The notes under the pieces: generated by a model
The model's database searches: none
Told to the model about the DNA's origin: nothing
Seen by the model: the letters and a program-made list of their open reading frames with translations, nothing else
Origin: Sulfurospirillum cavolei
GTDB lineage: Bacteria; Campylobacterota; Campylobacteria; Campylobacterales; Sulfurospirillaceae
NCBI RefSeq assembly: GCF_000813325.1
Contig: NZ_BBQE01000001.1
Direction: 5' to 3' (one strand)
DNA length: 64,000 bases
Part shown: piece after piece, positions 42,803 to 52,432 of the stretch
Layout of the letters: the number at the start of each line of letters is the position of its first letter
Position numbering within the stretch: position 1 is the stretch's first letter
Translations under genes and position numbers: made by a program

Positions 42803-43768
42803 CTAAAACTCCTTTGTATCTAAAATTTTTTCCTTAAATGCTTCATACTCAAGTATTTTATTATTAAAAAAAACTGTTAAGTGAAGCTTCAATTTAAATA
42901 TTCCTTCAAATTCAATTTCCATTTGATGTAATTTACTAGAATATTTAATAATTGAGCTTTGTTCATTAGCTTGAATCAGCAATAAAACATCAATATCATT
43001 AGGTGAGTTTTCATATAAAACACTTCCAAATAAAGATTTTTCAATAACATTAACACTAGATTCAAGTAAATAGTTATTTATCCAGTCTGTATATTGTTTG
43101 AAATATTTATCTTTTATATATCCATTACAATATTTAGCAATTAAAGCTGAAAATTTCATTGGGAATTGATACTGTGTATAATCTGTGTTTTGATTGAAAC
43201 AATGTTCTTTAAATGCTTCAATATGATTTTTCATAGCTCCAACTAATAAAAGTTCATTTGCCTGATAATTATTTATACTTTCTAAAATTTCATATATTTT
43301 TTGATTATTTGGTACTATTTTATCAATTTTGACACTATCCCAAATAGTTAGTTCATTTTCTCTTCTTAGGGTAGTTACAGTTTTTAAAGAAGAGTTTGGA
43401 GCATGAGATTTAAAAATTCTTTTATTGTCATCAAGTATTTTTTTGATACTACAACTTGCTTCTTTTAATGTTGCAAAAGTTTTTTTATCTTTATGTTTAA
43501 TGTGTATTAAATAATAAAAATACAGACCTATCGCAACTAACAACATACCAAAAAATTTTAAATAAAAGTCACTATCGTCTTTTAAAGATAGTTCTACCTG
43601 AATATCTTTTGATATCCATTTTAATGAAAGCATTAAAGACATAATATGTTGATATGTAATTAAAGTAAATCCACCGAAAACTAAACTGCCAATAATTTTA
43701 TTATGAAAATTTGGATTGATCCACCTATCTAACCAAGTCAAAAAGATTTTTTCTATTTCTTGAGTCAA
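42803..43768 (-). CDS. Membrane-anchored nucleotidyltransferase-like protein
   Basis: A 321-residue protein with two predicted membrane helices (about 26-49 and 68-88), a cytoplasmic middle region of unknown fold, and a C-terminal nucleotidyltransferase-type motif: FGSVLYENSPNDIDVLL, giving G248-S249 and D258-x-D260. The third acidic position normally in the following strand appears as His296 (KLHLTVF). The TTG start has a strong GGAGG seven bases upstream. The gene is extremely AT-rich: from 42841 to 43500 I find no CpG at all, unlike every flanking gene. It leads a three-gene operon with the 123-residue protein and RhuM. Catalytic activity is uncertain. Confidence 0.75.
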   Translation of the reverse strand: MTQEIEKIFLTWLDRWINPNFHNKIIGSLVFGGFTLITYQHIMSLMLSLKWISKDIQVELSLKDDSDFYLKFFGMLLVAIGLYFYYLIHIKHKDKKTFATLKEASCSIKKILDDNKRIFKSHAPNSSLKTVTTLRRENELTIWDSVKIDKIVPNNQKIYEILESINNYQANELLLVGAMKNHIEAFKEHCFNQNTDYTQYQFPMKFSALIAKYCNGYIKDKYFKQYTDWINNYLLESSVNVIEKSLFGSVLYENSPNDIDVLLLIQANEQSSIIKYSSKLHQMEIEFEGIFKLKLHLTVFFNNKILEYEAFKEKILDTKEF

Positions 43769-43903
43769 AATTTATCCTCCATTTTCAATCAAAACTTTAA
43801 AAAATATATATCTCGTATCTTTCTCTTAAGTCTACCACATCCCCACTAAGCCTTTTATCAAAAGAATAGCTATAATAGTCATAGCTTTTTTCAAAGGACT
43901 TTC

Positions 43904-44851
43904 ATGCTCAAACTAGCCGTTTCAGCCTGTTTATTAGGCGAGCAAATTCGTTACGACAAGACAGCTCAACGCGACCGCTTTATCACCGACAAGCTTGGCA
44001 AATATGCTTCATATGTGCCTTTTTGTCCTGAGCATTTGGCGTTTGGAACGCCGCGTGAGACCATACGCATCGTGCAAGAGAGCGAGCGTAAAAAGGTCAT
44101 CACCGTCTTTTCCAAAAACGATGTTACCGAGGCGATGAACGAAGCGGTGGAGCATGAACTACGCAAGATTCAAAGTGAGCCGATTTGCGGCATCATCCTT
44201 AAGTCAAAGTCGCCCAGTTGTGGGCTTGGGAGTACGAAGTATTACAGCGGTGCGATAAGTGAGGGGAAAAAAGACGGGCTTTTTGCGTTTACATGTAAAG
44301 AGCATTTTGTGGATTTTCCCATCGAGGAAGAGGCGCGACTGCTTGATCCTTGGCTCAGAGAAAATTTTGTGATGCAACTCTTCGCCTATGAAGATGCGAT
44401 GAAGCTTCAACAGAACATCAAGTCGATGCAAGAATTGGTGGCATTTCACACGGCGTATAAGTTTTTACTGCAAAGTAAGCACGAGGGAAACTACCGCCTT
44501 TTAGGCAAAATCGTTGCCAATCACGACAAAAAAAGTTTGCAAGAGATCACGCAAGCGTACCTCACACTTTTCAAACAAACCATTGCGCATAAAAGCACCA
44601 TCGCTAAAACGGTGAATGTGCTTCAACATATGGTCGGCTTCTTCAAAAAAGAGTTAACGAGTGCCGAAAAGCAGGAGCTTCATCTACAAATCGAAGAATT
44701 TCGCGATGAGATCGTTCCGTTGATCGCCGTGATGAATACCGTCGAATTTTTAGCTAAAAAGTATGAAGTACACTATCTTCTAGGGCAGAAGTTTTTAAAC
44801 CCCTACCCTAAAGACTTAGCGCTCCGCTCCGTGATTCAAGAGGGGAAATAA
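43904..44851 (+). CDS. DUF523 and DUF1722 protein (YbgA-like)
   Basis: A 315-residue fusion. The N-terminal DUF523 half has SACLLGEQIRYD, CPEHLAFGTPRE and KSKSPSCGLGSTKYY with conserved cysteines. The C-terminal DUF1722 half (about 180-315) includes FHTAYKFLLQSKHEGNYRLLGKIVAN. DUF1722 is YbgA of E. coli, encoded next to the phr photolyase gene. Here phrB lies one gene away. A TATAAT box is at 43871-43876. Molecular function is unknown. Confidence 0.88.
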   Translation: MLKLAVSACLLGEQIRYDKTAQRDRFITDKLGKYASYVPFCPEHLAFGTPRETIRIVQESERKKVITVFSKNDVTEAMNEAVEHELRKIQSEPICGIILKSKSPSCGLGSTKYYSGAISEGKKDGLFAFTCKEHFVDFPIEEEARLLDPWLRENFVMQLFAYEDAMKLQQNIKSMQELVAFHTAYKFLLQSKHEGNYRLLGKIVANHDKKSLQEITQAYLTLFKQTIAHKSTIAKTVNVLQHMVGFFKKELTSAEKQELHLQIEEFRDEIVPLIAVMNTVEFLAKKYEVHYLLGQKFLNPYPKDLALRSVIQEGK

Positions 44852-46981
44852 TCACGTTTTGAACGTGCTAAGCGTTGCGTTAAGATTTTCCGCCATTTGG
44901 CGAAGATCTTTGCTTGTGACGCTGATCTCTTCGAGTCCTTGCGCGTTTTGATGGGAAATGGTGTTGATGCTTTCGATCTTTTCGACGATGACGTCGATGC
45001 TTTTTTCGGTATTGACGTAGTCGTTGACCGTTTTATCGCTCATTTTCGTCGCCATTTCCATGATACTCGTCGTCTCTTTAATCTTCTCTTCGACGGTTTC
45101 CGCGGTATGCGTTAGCTCTTGAACTTTTTCGGAGTTTTGATTCATCTGCTCACCCGAATCGATAATGGCTTGAACGATGACGTTAATCGTCGCATTGATC
45201 TCCATAAGGCTTTTTTGCGTTCGCTCGGCGAGTTTTCGCACTTCATCGGCAACGACCGCAAAGCCTCGTCCGTGCTCTCCCGCACGTGCGGCTTCGATGG
45301 CGGCGTTCAGCGCTAAAAGATTGGTTTGATCGGCAATGTCGGAGATGACCGTTAAGACGTTTTTCACTTGGTCGGCGTCTGAGCTGAGTTGTCGCATTCG
45401 CGTTGCCAACTCCATTTCGGTATGCGCGCTTTCATCGACTTTATTCCCAAGCGCGATAATCTCAGCGCATGCGCTTTTGAGGTTTTCGTTTGCACGGGCG
45501 ATCTGCTCTTTCGATCGCTTGGCTTCATCGACCGAACTTTCGATCTCGCTACGGAGGGTTTGGGAAACCTGAGTCGCGTCCGCGATAAGCTCCGTAGAGT
45601 GTTCTACACGCTGCGTAATCGTTTGGGAAATACTGGAGAGCGTATTGGAAAGGTTGGTATTTTCGCTACTGGCTCCTTTGGCGGCAATCATCGTCTGATG
45701 GACTTTTTCGATAAAATGATTGATCTGCGTCGCCGCTTTACCGATCTCGTCGTTTCCGTCTACGTCAAGCTTACATGTCAAATCGCCCTCTCCCCGTGCC
45801 AAGTCCGCGGCTTTCGCGGTTAGCGCATCTAAAGGACGGTTGACCACGCGCCCTAAAACCACGTAAATCACACCGAAAATAATCAACACCATCACGATGC
45901 CCGAGAGGATTAATTTCACGATAAGACGCGTAATGTTGGAGTCGATCTTCTCTTTTTGCGTAGCGACGTTATTTTCGACGTCTTGTAAGTAGATGTTGGA
46001 GACTAAAAACCATTCCCAATCTTTAAAGTATTTCGCATAAACCATTTTCGGCTCGACTTTGCCGGTCGTAGGATTTTGGTACTTATAGGAGATGTAAGCT
46101 CCCTCCGTCTCATGCGCCATACTCTCTTGAATCAATAACTGACGGTACGGTTTTCCGTCCACGTCCTTATCGCCTAAGTCAAAAACCGTATCGCGCAATT
46201 TGGGATTTGCGCCGTTGAAAACGACCGAGTATTTACCGTCTTTGAGCTTTTTGACCGCATAAAAGTAGCCGCCGTTGCCGTATTTGAGGTTGGAAAGCGT
46301 TTCGATGGCTCTATTTTGGTGGTAAGCTTTGATGAGCGACATGTATTCGCCCGTTCCGATGATGAGATTGAGCGGTTTAAAGTAAAAATTGTACGAGATT
46401 TTCTCTTCGATTTCGCCGCTGAGGGGATTTTTATTGAAATACTTGGTCACGTTGTTTCCGCCCGGTAATGCCGACTCGATAATCGGCTTGACCGTGTAGT
46501 TTCCTTTGACGTCCTTTCGGTCGATCAAATTTTTGCCGATAAGGTTTTTACTTTCGTGCGCGACGTTCACTCCCTCAGGCGTGTAGGCGAAAAAATAGCC
46601 CGCCCCTTTGTTGTAGCGATAGCTTTGAATTATATGAATTAAAAGCTCTTTGAGTGCTTGTTCGCTCATACTCTCTTTTTTCTCTTCGTAAATAAAACTC
46701 AAAAGTTCTTCGAACATCAAAGCGTCTTCTTTGATTTTTTCGACGATTTTTGCGTCGCTGGTTTTGTCGTAAGAAGCTTTGACCGCTTCTTGCGCGATTT
46801 GGAGATAGTTTTTCACCTCTTGCTTATTCAGCGTTTTGATCAGCTCTTCTTGATCAGACATCTGCGTTGCGCCAAGATCGTACGTACCGCGTACGACGAT
46901 AATGAAAAAGATGGACGCCATCACCGAGATGGAGACGATAAAAACCAAGAGAATTCGTATTTTGAGCGAAGCTTTGAGCAT
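44852..46981 (-). CDS. Methyl-accepting chemotaxis protein with Cache-type sensor
   Basis: Chemoreceptor of about 709 residues. An N-terminal membrane helix (IRILLVFIVSISVMASIFFII) precedes a periplasmic sensor with two Cache_2-like modules (GAGYFFAYTPEGVNVAH; GNGGYFYAVKKLKDGKYSV), a second helix, a HAMP segment and the signalling tip DQTNLLALNAAIEAARAGEH. The ligand is unknown. The ATG at 46981 has AAGGA nine bases upstream; a TTG 12 codons earlier lacks a site. It is inserted on the opposite strand between the ybgA-like and photolyase genes. Confidence 0.93.
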   Translation of the reverse strand: MLKASLKIRILLVFIVSISVMASIFFIIVVRGTYDLGATQMSDQEELIKTLNKQEVKNYLQIAQEAVKASYDKTSDAKIVEKIKEDALMFEELLSFIYEEKKESMSEQALKELLIHIIQSYRYNKGAGYFFAYTPEGVNVAHESKNLIGKNLIDRKDVKGNYTVKPIIESALPGGNNVTKYFNKNPLSGEIEEKISYNFYFKPLNLIIGTGEYMSLIKAYHQNRAIETLSNLKYGNGGYFYAVKKLKDGKYSVVFNGANPKLRDTVFDLGDKDVDGKPYRQLLIQESMAHETEGAYISYKYQNPTTGKVEPKMVYAKYFKDWEWFLVSNIYLQDVENNVATQKEKIDSNITRLIVKLILSGIVMVLIIFGVIYVVLGRVVNRPLDALTAKAADLARGEGDLTCKLDVDGNDEIGKAATQINHFIEKVHQTMIAAKGASSENTNLSNTLSSISQTITQRVEHSTELIADATQVSQTLRSEIESSVDEAKRSKEQIARANENLKSACAEIIALGNKVDESAHTEMELATRMRQLSSDADQVKNVLTVISDIADQTNLLALNAAIEAARAGEHGRGFAVVADEVRKLAERTQKSLMEINATINVIVQAIIDSGEQMNQNSEKVQELTHTAETVEEKIKETTSIMEMATKMSDKTVNDYVNTEKSIDVIVEKIESINTISHQNAQGLEEISVTSKDLRQMAENLNATLSTFKT

Positions 46982-47093
46982 ACAAGACCGTCCTTGCGAA
47001 AATTCAGAATATTTCAATTTTACATCAAAAAAGGGACAATTTTAGGATTTCTTTTACTATATAATACTTTCTAACTATCTTCAAGGTTAACAT

Positions 47094-48443
47094 GTGAAAA
47101 AATTACTCTGGGTTAGGCGCGATTTGCGCATTGAGGATTCGATGCTTTTGGCGACAAAAGGCGAAGTTTTACCGCTGTTTATTTTCGATACGAACCTTTT
47201 AAACGTACTGGAAGCAAACGACCGTAGGGTTTCGTTTATTTTTGAACGGGTGCTAAAGCTCAAAGCCGATCTTAAAGCGATCGGGCTCGATCTAGCCCTG
47301 TTTTACGGCACGCCTTTGGAGGTGTTTACCTACCTCAAAACGCTCGGGTTTGAAGAGGTTTACGCCGCCGTCGATTACGATGCGTACGCCAAAGAGCGCG
47401 ATAACGCTATCTCCTCGGTGCTTCACTTTCACGCACTCAACGACTGCTACCTGTTTGAACCCAACGAAGTGCTCAAACAAGACGGCTCGCCTTACCTTGT
47501 TTTTACCCCTTATTATAAGGCTTGCAAGCAGCTTTACACACAATTTCACGCATTAAAATACGTAAAAGCCGATCAAAGCCTTGCAAACTACGACTACGAC
47601 GTGCTTTGGAGCATGCAAAACGGCATTCAAACACCTTTACATGTCAAGATTGAAAGTCTTGGCTTTACGTCTTTACATGTCAACATTTTAGAGCCTCAAA
47701 AAGCACTCGAAATCTTCACATGTAAGATCGATGCGTACGAAGAGAAACGTGACTTTTTGGATGCGGACGCCACATCGCACCTAAGCGTACATCTACGTTT
47801 CGGCACGATCTCGATTCGCGAAGTCGTGCGTTATTTGGTTGCATTAAAAAAAGAGGGGCATCAAACGGAACCTTTTTTCAGGCAGTTGATCTTTCGCGAA
47901 TTTTACGCTTACTTGCTTTATCATTTTCCCAAACTGGCATGGGAAAATTACAAATATTCCCCGCCCGTTTCCAATGACGAAGAGGCGTATGCGCGATTCA
48001 TCTTAGCTCAAACGGGCTATCCGCTTGTCGATGCGGCGATCACGGAGCTTTTAGAAACAGGGCTGATGCACAACCGCGCACGTATGATCGTCGGCTCATT
48101 TTTTACCAAACATTTGATGTTGCCGTGGCAAAAGGGCGAGGCATTTTTCGCCAAACATCTTTTGGATTACGACGCGAGTGCGAATGTGCTTTCGTGGCAG
48201 TGGTGTGCGGGAACAGGGATCGATCCGCAACCCTATTTTCGCATCTTTAACCCCTACGCCCAATCGTTGAAATTTGATAAAGAAGCCCTCTACATCAAAC
48301 GTTATCTTCCGCTTTTGCGTAACGTACCTTCTGCTTCTTTGCACAACGAAGCGTATCTGCTGCATCATGCTATTTCAGGCTATCCTAAGCCCATCATTGC
48401 GCACGAAAGTGCTCGAAAACGTTTTTTAGCATCCTTCGACTAA
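47094..48443 (+). CDS. phrB: Deoxyribodipyrimidine photolyase
   Basis: Light-driven repair of cyclobutane pyrimidine dimers, 449 residues. The N-terminal antenna domain starts KKLLWVRRDLRIEDSMLL. The FAD-binding domain has FFRQLIFREFYAYLLYH, GYPLVDAAITELLETGLMHNRARMIV and the tryptophan-rich ANVLSWQWCAGTGIDPQPYFRIFNP. The set fits class I CPD photolyases. The start is GTG, with AAGG upstream and TATAAT at 47060-47065. Several ACATGT words lie inside the coding sequence around 47640-47720. Confidence 0.93.
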   Translation: MKKLLWVRRDLRIEDSMLLATKGEVLPLFIFDTNLLNVLEANDRRVSFIFERVLKLKADLKAIGLDLALFYGTPLEVFTYLKTLGFEEVYAAVDYDAYAKERDNAISSVLHFHALNDCYLFEPNEVLKQDGSPYLVFTPYYKACKQLYTQFHALKYVKADQSLANYDYDVLWSMQNGIQTPLHVKIESLGFTSLHVNILEPQKALEIFTCKIDAYEEKRDFLDADATSHLSVHLRFGTISIREVVRYLVALKKEGHQTEPFFRQLIFREFYAYLLYHFPKLAWENYKYSPPVSNDEEAYARFILAQTGYPLVDAAITELLETGLMHNRARMIVGSFFTKHLMLPWQKGEAFFAKHLLDYDASANVLSWQWCAGTGIDPQPYFRIFNPYAQSLKFDKEALYIKRYLPLLRNVPSASLHNEAYLLHHAISGYPKPIIAHESARKRFLASFD

Positions 48444-48526
48444 ACTAATTACATACCAAAAGTATCGTAAGGGTAATGAAAGTTTTGAATGACTATAATT
48501 TTTACGCCACACTATAAGGAGACACT

Positions 48527-49159
48527 ATGCTACAAAACGAGTTTTCAAAAGCTATGGACTTTCGTCATGCGTGCAAACTTTTTGACGAAAACAAAAAAAT
48601 TTCTGATGAAAATCTGCGCTTTATCATGGAAGCCGCACACAATTCACCCTCTTCTTTCGGAATGGAGCCTTGGAAATTTCTCGTCATCAAAAACGAGTCG
48701 CTCAAAGCCAAACTTCGCCCGTTTTGCTGGGATCAACCGCAAATTACGACATGTTCGCATTTGGTCGTCATTTTAGCCGCCATTGACGCCGTCAAAGTCG
48801 AAAGCGGTATTCCGATGAAACGTTTCTCACGACGCGATATGCCGCAAGAAAAAAAAGACTTTTACATCAACCTTTATGCCAACCATCTCAAAGAGACGCT
48901 AAGCTCTGATACCAAGGTCTACGCATGGACGGCACGCCAATGCTACATCGCGCTAGGAAACATAATGACCGCGGCGGCGTATCTCGGTATCGATTCGTGC
49001 CCGATCGAGGGATTTGAAAAAGAGAACCTTGAAAAAGCGTTAGAGCTTGATACGAGCAAATACCAAGTTGCCATCGTCTTACCTTTGGGGTATCGCATCA
49101 ACCCGCAACCCGCACACCTTCGCGTTCCTTACGATGAAGTAGTCGAGATCATCGAATAA
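48527..49159 (+). CDS. Nitroreductase-family NAD(P)H oxidoreductase
   Basis: FMN-dependent reductase of 210 residues. DFRHACKLFDENKKISDEN, EAAHNSPSSFGMEPWKFLVI and GIDSCPIEGFEKENLEKAL match the NfsB-like nitroreductases. The physiological substrate is unknown; quinones or nitro compounds are usual in vitro. AAGGAG lies before the ATG and TATAAT at 48494-48499. A strong terminator follows. Confidence 0.92.
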   Translation: MLQNEFSKAMDFRHACKLFDENKKISDENLRFIMEAAHNSPSSFGMEPWKFLVIKNESLKAKLRPFCWDQPQITTCSHLVVILAAIDAVKVESGIPMKRFSRRDMPQEKKDFYINLYANHLKETLSSDTKVYAWTARQCYIALGNIMTAAAYLGIDSCPIEGFEKENLEKALELDTSKYQVAIVLPLGYRINPQPAHLRVPYDEVVEIIE

Positions 49160-49169
49160 TATCATCAAC

Positions 49170-49199
49170 GCGTCTCTTGCGATTACGCCCAAGAGACGC
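49170..49199 (+). terminator. Rho-independent terminator after the nitroreductase gene
   Basis: A perfect ten-base-pair stem (GCGTCTCTTG / CAAGAGACGC) with a ten-base loop, followed by a pyrimidine-rich CTCTTCTTC tract. Confidence 0.8.
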
Positions 49200-49274
49200 C
49201 CTCTTCTTCTCTCTTCTTCATTTCATTTTGAAATATTTTAGCCTTTACATGTAAAAAAGTTTTATCATGTCTGC

Positions 49275-50507
49275 ATGAAACTAACCACCGAAGATAAACT
49301 CTCCCTCTTAGCAGGCAGTGCCAAATACGACGTCTCATGCTCGTCCAGCGGCAGCGAGAACAATTACAAAACGGGTGAGCTCGGCTGTGCCCATAACAGC
49401 GGAATTTGCCACAGTTTTACCAGCGATGGCAGGTGTGTTTCGCTTTTGAAAGTTTTGCTCTCCAATATCTGCATTTACGACTGTGCGTACTGCATCAACC
49501 GCGTAAGCAACGACATTCCTCGCACTGCTTTTACGCCAAGAGAACTCGCAGACCTGACGATCAACTTTTACAAACGTAACTACATCGAAGGGCTTTTCCT
49601 AAGCTCTGGCATCATCAAAAACGAAGACCATACGATGGGTTTACTGCTTCAAACCTTGCGTATTTTGCGCCATGAGTACCGCTTTAACGGCTACATTCAT
49701 GTCAAGCTTATCCCCGGAGCTTCTAAAGAGCTTATCGAGGAAGCGACACTTTTGGCGCATCGTGTGAGTTCCAACATCGAACTTCCAAGCTCCAAAAGCC
49801 TTGCGCTTTTAGCACCCGATAAAACCAAAGAGACACTTCTCTCACCACTCAAACATGCGCGCGACATCACGTTGCAAAGAAGTAGTAAGCCGATTTCGAT
49901 GAGCACACAGATGATCATCGGTGCGACAAGTGAAAGCGACTTTGAGATCTTGAAGCTCTCCTCATCGCTTTACCAAAAAGCGTTGCTAAAACGGGTCTAT
50001 TACTCCGCGTATATTGCGGTGAACACCCACAAATATCTCCCCGTTCCAGAGCTTTCCAAACCGCCACTACTTCGTGAACATAGGCTTTATCAGGCGGATT
50101 GGTTGTTGCGTTTTTACGGGTTTAGCTACGATGAGATTTTGAGCGAAAACCAAAACCTTGACATTCAGTTTGACCCGAAAACCTTTTGGGCACTCTCCAA
50201 TTTGCACCTTTTTCCCATCGATGTCAACCGCGCACCCAAAGAAATTTTGGTGCGCATTCCAGGAATCGGCATTAGAGGAACTTTGAAAATTTTGCAAGCA
50301 AGGCGCTTTAAACAGCTCAGTTTTGAGGACTTAACACAGCTTAAAATCTCACTCAAAAAGGCGCGTTATTTCATCGTTGCGGGTAAGGATTTTTACCGAA
50401 GTACCAGTCTTTACGAAGAGAAGATCAAGCTTGCGCTTATTCATCAAGGAGAGAACATCATCCAACCGAGCCTTTTTGATGCGTCTATTTATACAGGAGA
50501 GCTGTGA
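49275..50507 (+). CDS. Putative DNA modification/repair radical SAM protein (TIGR03916)
   Basis: A 410-residue radical SAM protein. The cluster motif CIYDCAYC (CxxxCxxC) is near residue 68, with SNICIYDCAYCINRVSN around it. The C-terminus has a helix-hairpin-helix DNA-binding element (PKEILVRIPGIGIRGTLKIL). The family is always linked to a DUF4130 protein, as here, where the next gene overlaps by four bases. DNA repair is the standing proposal; the reaction is not established. No ribosome-binding site is obvious. Confidence 0.9.
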   Translation: MKLTTEDKLSLLAGSAKYDVSCSSSGSENNYKTGELGCAHNSGICHSFTSDGRCVSLLKVLLSNICIYDCAYCINRVSNDIPRTAFTPRELADLTINFYKRNYIEGLFLSSGIIKNEDHTMGLLLQTLRILRHEYRFNGYIHVKLIPGASKELIEEATLLAHRVSSNIELPSSKSLALLAPDKTKETLLSPLKHARDITLQRSSKPISMSTQMIIGATSESDFEILKLSSSLYQKALLKRVYYSAYIAVNTHKYLPVPELSKPPLLREHRLYQADWLLRFYGFSYDEILSENQNLDIQFDPKTFWALSNLHLFPIDVNRAPKEILVRIPGIGIRGTLKILQARRFKQLSFEDLTQLKISLKKARYFIVAGKDFYRSTSLYEEKIKLALIHQGENIIQPSLFDASIYTGEL

Positions 50508-51238
50508 TGATCTTGTTGTACGATGGCACTTTTGAGGGTTTTTTGTCTTTGGTGTATGAGGTCTATTATGAGAAGTTACATGTAAACGCCATTGTCAAAA
50601 AACTCCCTGAAACACTTCTGTTTGAACGCTTTCATGAAGTCTTTAGCGATGAAGCCAAAGCGCGCAAAGTCTTAGATGCGATCATCAAGCACTTCACCAA
50701 AGAGCAACAACGCACCATTTTGAATGTTTTTTTATGCGACACAAGGGAGCATAAAATGGCGCTTTTAGAGTACATTCGCATCGGGTTTAAAAACAAAAAA
50801 GAGCTTCGTAACATTAACAACGCCAATCTTTTTTACATCCAAAATCTCGAAAAAGAGCTCTTATGTTTGGTGCATAAAATGTACGGCTTTACCCGTTTTG
50901 AGGAGTTGGAAGATGGTACTTTGTATGCCAAAATTGAGACAAAATTTAACATTGTGCCCTTTTTAGGTGAGCACTTTTGCAAACGTTTAGGAAACATCCC
51001 CTTCATCATCCACGATGTCAAGCGTGCTCTTGCGTTTGTGAAAAACGATGAAATGCATGAAATTCGCTCTATCGCTTCCTTTGATACACCCTTTTACTCA
51101 AACGAAGAGGAGAAATTTAAAGTACTGTGGAAGACTTTTTTTAAAGCTGCGGCAGTGGAGAGCAGATACAATCCAAAGCTCCAACAAAGTTGGGTTCCTT
51201 TGCTTTATAGAACGTATATGAGTGAGTTTCAAGTATAG
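50504..51238 (+). CDS. TIGR03915-family putative DNA repair protein (DUF4130)
   Basis: A 244-residue partner of the radical SAM protein upstream. LLYDGTFEGFLSLVYEVYYE at the start, HKMYGFTRFEELEDGTLYAKIE in the middle and RYNPKLQQSWVPLLYRTYMSEF at the end match DUF4130. Members somewhat resemble uracil-DNA glycosylase-linked proteins. The conserved gene pair supports a joint role in DNA repair or base modification. Confidence 0.9.
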   Translation: MMILLYDGTFEGFLSLVYEVYYEKLHVNAIVKKLPETLLFERFHEVFSDEAKARKVLDAIIKHFTKEQQRTILNVFLCDTREHKMALLEYIRIGFKNKKELRNINNANLFYIQNLEKELLCLVHKMYGFTRFEELEDGTLYAKIETKFNIVPFLGEHFCKRLGNIPFIIHDVKRALAFVKNDEMHEIRSIASFDTPFYSNEEEKFKVLWKTFFKAAAVESRYNPKLQQSWVPLLYRTYMSEFQV

Positions 51239-51245
51239 ATGCAAA

Positions 51246-51275
51246 ACGCCCTAACCAAGGGCTTAAGGCGTTTAC
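51246..51275 (+). terminator. Terminator after the DNA repair pair
   Basis: AAACGCC pairs with GGCGTTT around a nested GCCCT/AGGGC stem. A TTTACATGTAAA copy overlaps the right edge. Confidence 0.6.
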
Positions 51276-51338
51276 ATGTAAAGAAATTTTAGTATACTAT
51301 TTTATGCTATAACGTACTCTAAAACATTTGGAAATCGC

Positions 51339-52409
51339 TCACACAATCTCGCCTTTTTTGTCAGCTTTAAGCGAAGCCAAGTCGATAACAAAACGGTACT
51401 TCACATCGCTTTTTTGCATGCGCTCATAGGCGGTGTTAATCTCTTGCATCTTAATCACTTCAATGTCTGAAGTAATGCCATGCTCTCCACAAAAATTCAT
51501 CATCTCTTGCGTTTCGGCAATACCACCAATGATAGAGCCCGCAACAGATTTACGTCCAAGGATGAGTGGAACGGTACTAAGAATTGGCTCTAATCCACCA
51601 AGGTATCCAACAAGTACAAGCGTGCCATTTAACGAAAGTGTAGAGAGATAAGGATTGATATCATGGACATAAGGAACCGTGTCGATAATAAGGTCAAAAT
51701 GTCCTTGTACAGATACCATCTGTTTTTCATCGGTGGAAAGAACAATGTGGTCTGCACCCAAACGACGAGCATCCTCTTCTTTGCCAATAGATCGAGTGAA
51801 AAGTGTCACTTCAGCACCTAAAGCATGCGCAAGTTTTAGTGCCATATGTCCAAGTCCACCGAGCCCAATAACTGCAACTTTGCTCTCTTTGCCCACATTC
51901 CAATGGCGCAGCGGTGACCATGTTGTAATGCCAGCACAAAGCAATGGTGCAGCACCTGCTAGGTCTAAACCATCAGGAATTTTCACCACAAATCTTTCGG
52001 ACGACACAATTTTCTCGGAATAACCACCGTATGTTGGCATTTTATCCAGACGATCGTAAGAGCCATACGTCAAGGTGTTTCCCTCTTCACAGTATTGCTC
52101 TAAGCCATGTTCACAAGGGCTACAATGTCCACATGAATCGACCATACAACCGATGCCAACATGATCGCCTGCTTTAAAACGCGTAACGCTTGAACCCACA
52201 CTGCTCACGCGACCGATGATTTCATGACCAGGAACGAGTGGATAAAAGCTCCAACCCCAATCATTACGAGCCATATGCAGATCAGAATGACATACCCCAC
52301 AATAAAGAATTTCAATAACGACATCATCCTTGCGCGGTTCGCGACGCTCAAAACGGTGTGGAGCCAATTTACTCGTAGGTGATTGCGTTGCGTATCCAAA
52401 TACTTTCAT
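51339..52409 (-). CDS. Zinc-dependent alcohol dehydrogenase (YahK/cinnamyl-type)
   Basis: NAD(P)-dependent alcohol/aldehyde oxidoreductase of 356 residues. The catalytic zinc site is CGVCHSDLH and GHEIIGRV. The structural zinc cysteines are in GCMVDSCGHCSPCEHGLEQYC, followed by the Rossmann motif VIGLGGLGHMALK. The ATG at 52409 has AAGGA six bases upstream; an earlier in-frame start would put the operator-like repeats inside the gene. Two exact 17-base repeats lie in the leader, so regulation by a dedicated repressor is likely. The substrate is unknown. Confidence 0.9.
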   Translation of the reverse strand: MKVFGYATQSPTSKLAPHRFERREPRKDDVVIEILYCGVCHSDLHMARNDWGWSFYPLVPGHEIIGRVSSVGSSVTRFKAGDHVGIGCMVDSCGHCSPCEHGLEQYCEEGNTLTYGSYDRLDKMPTYGGYSEKIVSSERFVVKIPDGLDLAGAAPLLCAGITTWSPLRHWNVGKESKVAVIGLGGLGHMALKLAHALGAEVTLFTRSIGKEEDARRLGADHIVLSTDEKQMVSVQGHFDLIIDTVPYVHDINPYLSTLSLNGTLVLVGYLGGLEPILSTVPLILGRKSVAGSIIGGIAETQEMMNFCGEHGITSDIEVIKMQEINTAYERMQKSDVKYRFVIDLASLKADKKGEIV

Positions 52410-52432
52410 GGTTTTTCCTTGTTTTGATTTTG

